NCBI RefSeq assembly: GCF_003945595.2
Contig: NW_024105098.1
Location: 930,001 to 994,000 of the forward strand
Reading direction: 5' to 3'
Source of the DNA: Pipra filicauda
Lineage: Eukaryota > Chordata > Aves > Passeriformes > Pipridae
DNA length: 64,000 nt
Shown: positions 61,511 to 64,000 of the stretch, in pieces
Layout: each line of letters begins with the position of its first letter
Numbering within the stretch: the stretch's first letter is position 1
Notes under the pieces: model-generated
Told to the model about the DNA's origin: nothing
The model's database searches: none
What the model saw: the letters and a program-made list of their open reading frames with translations, nothing else
Translations under genes and position numbers: made by a program

Positions 61511-61732
61511 TCAGTAGGCGAAGCCCTCTGCATAGGGAAGGCTGCCACAGGGATCCATCTCCAGAAGGAATGCTGGGCTGTCCTCGAAGTGTGTCAGCGG
61601 CACTGTCTCCTCCTCTGGCACCGGGCAGTCGGGCTCTGTCTTCAGGAAAGGGCGCTGGTTGTCAGGATAGGCCATGGAAAAGAGGGCGTCGGGGTCACAG
61701 ACGAATTTATAGACGTACCGCTCACCGGCAAC
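61511..61732 (-). CDS. ETV5: ETV5 terminal exon: end of ETS domain and C-terminal tail
   Basis: Acceptor CTCCTCACAG, then [31 protein letters not shown] and an acidic tail ending [10 protein letters not shown], stop TGA at 61513-61511. [10 protein letters not shown] is the last beta strand of the ETS fold. A GGA-repeat tract on the plus strand at 61738-61758 lies just upstream and is the pyrimidine tract of this acceptor. Confidence 0.97.
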   Translation of the reverse strand, partial: VAGERYVYKFVCDPDALFSMAYPDNQRPFLKTEPDCPVPEEETVPLTHFEDSPAFLLEMDPCGSLPYAEGFAY

Positions 61733-64000
61733 CTGTGAGGAGGAGGAGGAGGGAGGGTGTGAGAAGCACCCTGAACTTTCACCCTGTCCTGGGGAAGCAC
61801 TGCACACCTGACACCGGAGCTAACCCCCCTCCTGCTGCCCCTTAGCATGCCACAGTGACAGTGGGGGACAGTCACACCCCGTTGTGGGGTGGCAGGTGGG
61901 GTTACTCACCTTCTGCATGATGCCTTTCTCATAGTAGTAGCGCAGGGAGCGGCTGAGCTTGTCGTAGTTCATGGCTGGCCGGTTCTTCTGGATGCCCCAG
62001 CGCCGTGCTACCTGCGGGGAGAGGTGGCAGCAGTCAGGGCTCCAGTGAGGGCTTGGATGTGGATCCTCACATGAAATCACAACAGAAACGAAAAGGGGCT
62101 CGTTTTGGAGGGCTGATGCAGCCGGGGGTGAAGGCATCACCATGGTCCAGGAGTGGTGCCCCGCCTGCCATTATAGACACTCCAGCTGCGACCACGCAGC
62201 CACCGCCAAACCGGGAGCCGAATCAAAAGCCATTTGATTAGGGGGAGCCTGCCAAAAAAGCTGCTTCAAAAAACCACAATTTCCATGCATGGCATAAGAG
62301 ACATTATGGGTAATTACCCACAATGCACAGCTCTGTGCTTGCTACAGCTGCTTTCAATTACTCCCCAAACAGCTTCTTCCTCTGTGTCACCCTCCCGCAG
62401 AGCCACACGGCTCCAGCACGGCAGCGTGCCAGCACGGAGCCGCTGCTGGGAACCCAGGGCAAAGGATGGGAGCAGTTTGGGAAGGAGGGAGCCTTGGTGG
62501 AGCAGCAGGTCTCGGCAAGGCACAGCACAGAGGCAACGCCACCGCACCTGGTGACCACTTGCAGCTTCAGGGGCTGGCACGTGCCACGCCAAGAGGCAGT
62601 GGAAGAGATTAAAGGCAAATTTCTACAGCTACCTGGAGAGTAAAGACACGTGTCTCGCTTCAAGTGCGAGCTTGAACATGCTGTTGCATGGGAAGGATCC
62701 AGCCCTCTCCTGCATCCCCCACGGCCACTCCCCAGCCTGAGGGCAGGACCACCTCTCGTACCTCCTCAGGCTCGATCAGCTTGAACTCCATGCCCCGGCC
62801 AGTCCACGCGATGAAGTGGGCATTGGCAGGGTCATCCAGGAGGGTGACGAGGAACTGCCAGAGCTGCAGGGACCCACGCCGCTGGTAAGGAGGGCCCTCG
62901 CGGTACAGGGTGGGCTCCTGCTTCACCTTACCTGCCCGCACAGAAACACCTGGTTAAACACCCTGGCTCTGCCCCTCTCCCAGGCTGTGTCACCAGCAAC
63001 AGACATGTACAGCAACACTGAGGTCATCCCTGTGCTGAGACAGCTGAGCAGGATCAGGCCATGGGGTGGGAAAGGGAAGAGGTGCTACAGGCAGGAAGGT
63101 GGCAGGGACAGAGATGGGCATGGCGACGATGCCAAGCTGTTGTGTGGGATGGTGCTCAGCAGCTCGTGAGAGCACTGTACCAGCACTGCTTGGCTTTAAA
63201 AGCCAGACACCGTGGATCCCAGCGTCCCCACATCTCCCTCCATGAGCCCTGGTCCCCCTGCAGGCCTCCTCTGGGGTCAGACTCTTACCCTCCAGCCTCT
63301 CTGGTACCACGCACGTGTCATCAAAATACAATCGTGTGTCCTTTTCATATGAAAATCCTATGGGGAAAAGACCCTCAGTGAGCACAGTGTCTCAACCACT
63401 CCGGTGGCTTGACAAACCCTGGCTTGGCCCAACCCAGCACAAGACCCTATCCCCAGCTCCAGCAGCAGACTCAACCCCAGTTATTTCAGTGGCTGAGCAC
63501 CGTGCAGCTCTGCCCCCCCTCACTCCGGGGAGCTGGCGGAACCAAAACCCTCTTAGCAGCTATATCAGGCATATTATCCCAGATTACACGGCGCTGCTGT
63601 GCCCTTGCAGCACACTTGCAGGGGCTGCTGGCTGCTTTTAGTGCTGGTGCCAGTGCATGTGGCTCTCACAGGCACCACCGTGCCCCTGGGGGCGTTTTCA
63701 GGGTGACCAGAAGCTCTGTTGGCCTCCTGGAAGGTACTGCCTGCCCCAAAAGAGGGATGGGATGGGACCCACCAGGGATGCCATGAACAGGGGGAGCATG
63801 GGGGAGGTCACTCACCGTCATGGCTGCTGGGGAAGACATTCCCCCGTAGGTACGAGGACTGGCAGTTAGGCACTTCTGCGAGAGAGATGAAGGTGACATT
63901 AAGGATGTAAATCCCGTGGGTCCCACCAAGCATTTGGCAGCATATTTCCTACCCCAAGCATGTCCTGTGGCAAAGGCCGGGCATCTTCCCCCCTCCCCGG
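61511..64000 (-). CDS. ETV5: ETV5 (ERM), ETS transcription factor, C-terminal half (partial gene)
   Basis: Five minus-strand exons (63816-63875, 63289-63357, 62762-62931, 61910-62011, 61511-61732) join in phase through canonical splice sites into about 207 residues of the C-terminal part; human ETV5 has 510, so the N-terminal activation half lies beyond 64000. ETV5 binds GGAA sites downstream of FGF/ERK signalling, acting in limb, lung and spermatogonial stem cells. The ETS domain is complete: [20 protein letters not shown], then FKLIEPEEV, then the recognition-helix exon with [20 protein letters not shown], then [32 protein letters not shown] and the [10 protein letters not shown] ending are ETV5-type, not ETV1 or ETV4. 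VKQE fits the sumoylation consensus. The tail between NQRPFLK and THFEDSPA differs from human ETV5 at several positions. Confidence 0.96.
61910..62011 (-). CDS. ETV5: ETV5 exon with the ETS recognition helix
   Basis: Exactly 34 codons in phase 0, [20 protein letters not shown] followed by [14 protein letters not shown], between acceptor CCCCGCAG and donor GTGAGTAA. The two arginines of RSLR are the GGA-contacting residues of the family. Residue for residue it is the PEA3-group sequence, with the ETV5-type RRWG rather than the RLWG of ETV4. Confidence 0.98.
62012..62761 (-). other. ETV5 intron splitting the ETS domain
   Basis: Phase-0 intron between the IEPEE and VARRWG exons, with donor GTACGAGA. 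Nothing else recognised inside. Confidence 0.85.
62762..62931 (-). CDS. ETV5: ETV5 exon: sumoylation motif and first half of the ETS domain
   Basis: Starts with GT completing a glycine codon, then [40 protein letters not shown] and [16 protein letters not shown]. It carries the auto-inhibitory flank, the psi-K-x-E motif VKQE and ETS helices 1 and 2. GTAAGG at the very start of the exon resembles a donor but is coding, as the frame shows. Confidence 0.98.
62932..63288 (-). other. ETV5 intron
   Basis: Intron of 357 bases, donor GTAAGAG at 63288, acceptor TGCGGGCAG. No other feature recognised. Confidence 0.85.
63289..63357 (-). CDS. ETV5: ETV5 exon (FSYEKD...PERLEG)
   Basis: Sixty-nine bases, phase 1 at both ends, encoding [20 protein letters not shown], then LEG across the junction. 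This acidic DDTCVVPE stretch adjoins the ETS domain in PEA3 proteins and contributes to auto-inhibition in the family. Confidence 0.97.
63358..63815 (-). other. ETV5 intron
   Basis: Intron of 458 bases with donor GTGAGTG at 63815 and acceptor TTCCCCATAG. No other feature recognised. Confidence 0.85.
63816..63875 (-). CDS. ETV5: ETV5 exon ([11 protein letters not shown]...)
   Basis: Sixty bases, acceptor CTCTCGCAG, encoding [19 protein letters not shown] with split codons at both ends. It matches the ETV5 segment [11 protein letters not shown] of mammals. Its short size and phases agree with the neighbouring exon. Earlier exons lie beyond 64000. Confidence 0.95.

Noticed and set aside
61511..63385. 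The ETS gene being ETV4 or ETV1
   Set aside because: RRWG rather than RLWG, the FSYEKD...[15 protein letters not shown] segment and the [10 protein letters not shown] ending are ETV5-type.
1..64000. CRISPR array, tRNA or rRNA genes, integrated virus with intact genes
   Set aside because: No regularly spaced repeats, cloverleaf signatures, rRNA motifs or viral gene frames were recognised on either strand.

Overview
The window is vertebrate nuclear DNA, almost certainly from a bird. Genes are split into small exons with GT-AG introns, there is a CpG-island promoter, and more than a dozen fragments of the CR1 LINE end in the ATTCTRTG-type 3' tail typical of avian genomes. The species cannot be named from the sequence. 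There is no bacterial, phage or CRISPR content, and nearly all long open frames are chance frames in introns, GC-rich promoter DNA or CR1 remnants.

Three protein-coding genes are supported. (1) The 5' end of STK25 (a germinal-centre-kinase-III Ser/Thr kinase) lies on the minus strand. Its CpG-island promoter is near 6.4-7.3 kb and the first coding exon is at 5638-5694; the rest lies beyond position 1. (2) A complete BOK coding sequence (a BCL-2-family pore-forming apoptosis effector, 213 residues) lies on the plus strand in four coding exons at 23421-23643, 27500-27628, 35305-35468 and 39743-39868. All phases join without a break. (3) The 3' half of ETV5 (a PEA3-subfamily ETS transcription factor) lies on the minus strand. 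Five exons between 63875 and 61511 carry the whole ETS DNA-binding domain and the stop codon, followed by a 3' UTR of about 1.5 kb ending near 59945.

Layout: 1-5.6 kb is an STK25 intron. 6.4-7.3 kb is the CpG-island promoter, with two facing ZNF143-like motifs. 7.3-23.3 kb is the interval between the divergent STK25 and BOK genes, with CR1 scraps and a possible BOK 5' exon and CTCF-like site near 10.9 kb. 23.3-40.9 kb is BOK. 40.9-59.9 kb is a gene-poor interval holding most of the CR1 pieces and a 151-bp direct duplication. 59.9-64 kb is ETV5, tail-to-tail with BOK.

STK25 and BOK are divergent neighbours in mammals too (human 2q37), so that part looks like ancient synteny. ETV5 is a human 3q27 gene, so the BOK-ETV5 junction marks a rearrangement relative to mammals. 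I did not find a new biological system. The best leads are the promoter motif pair, the unexplained duplication, the candidate BOK upstream exon and uORF, and the synteny junction.
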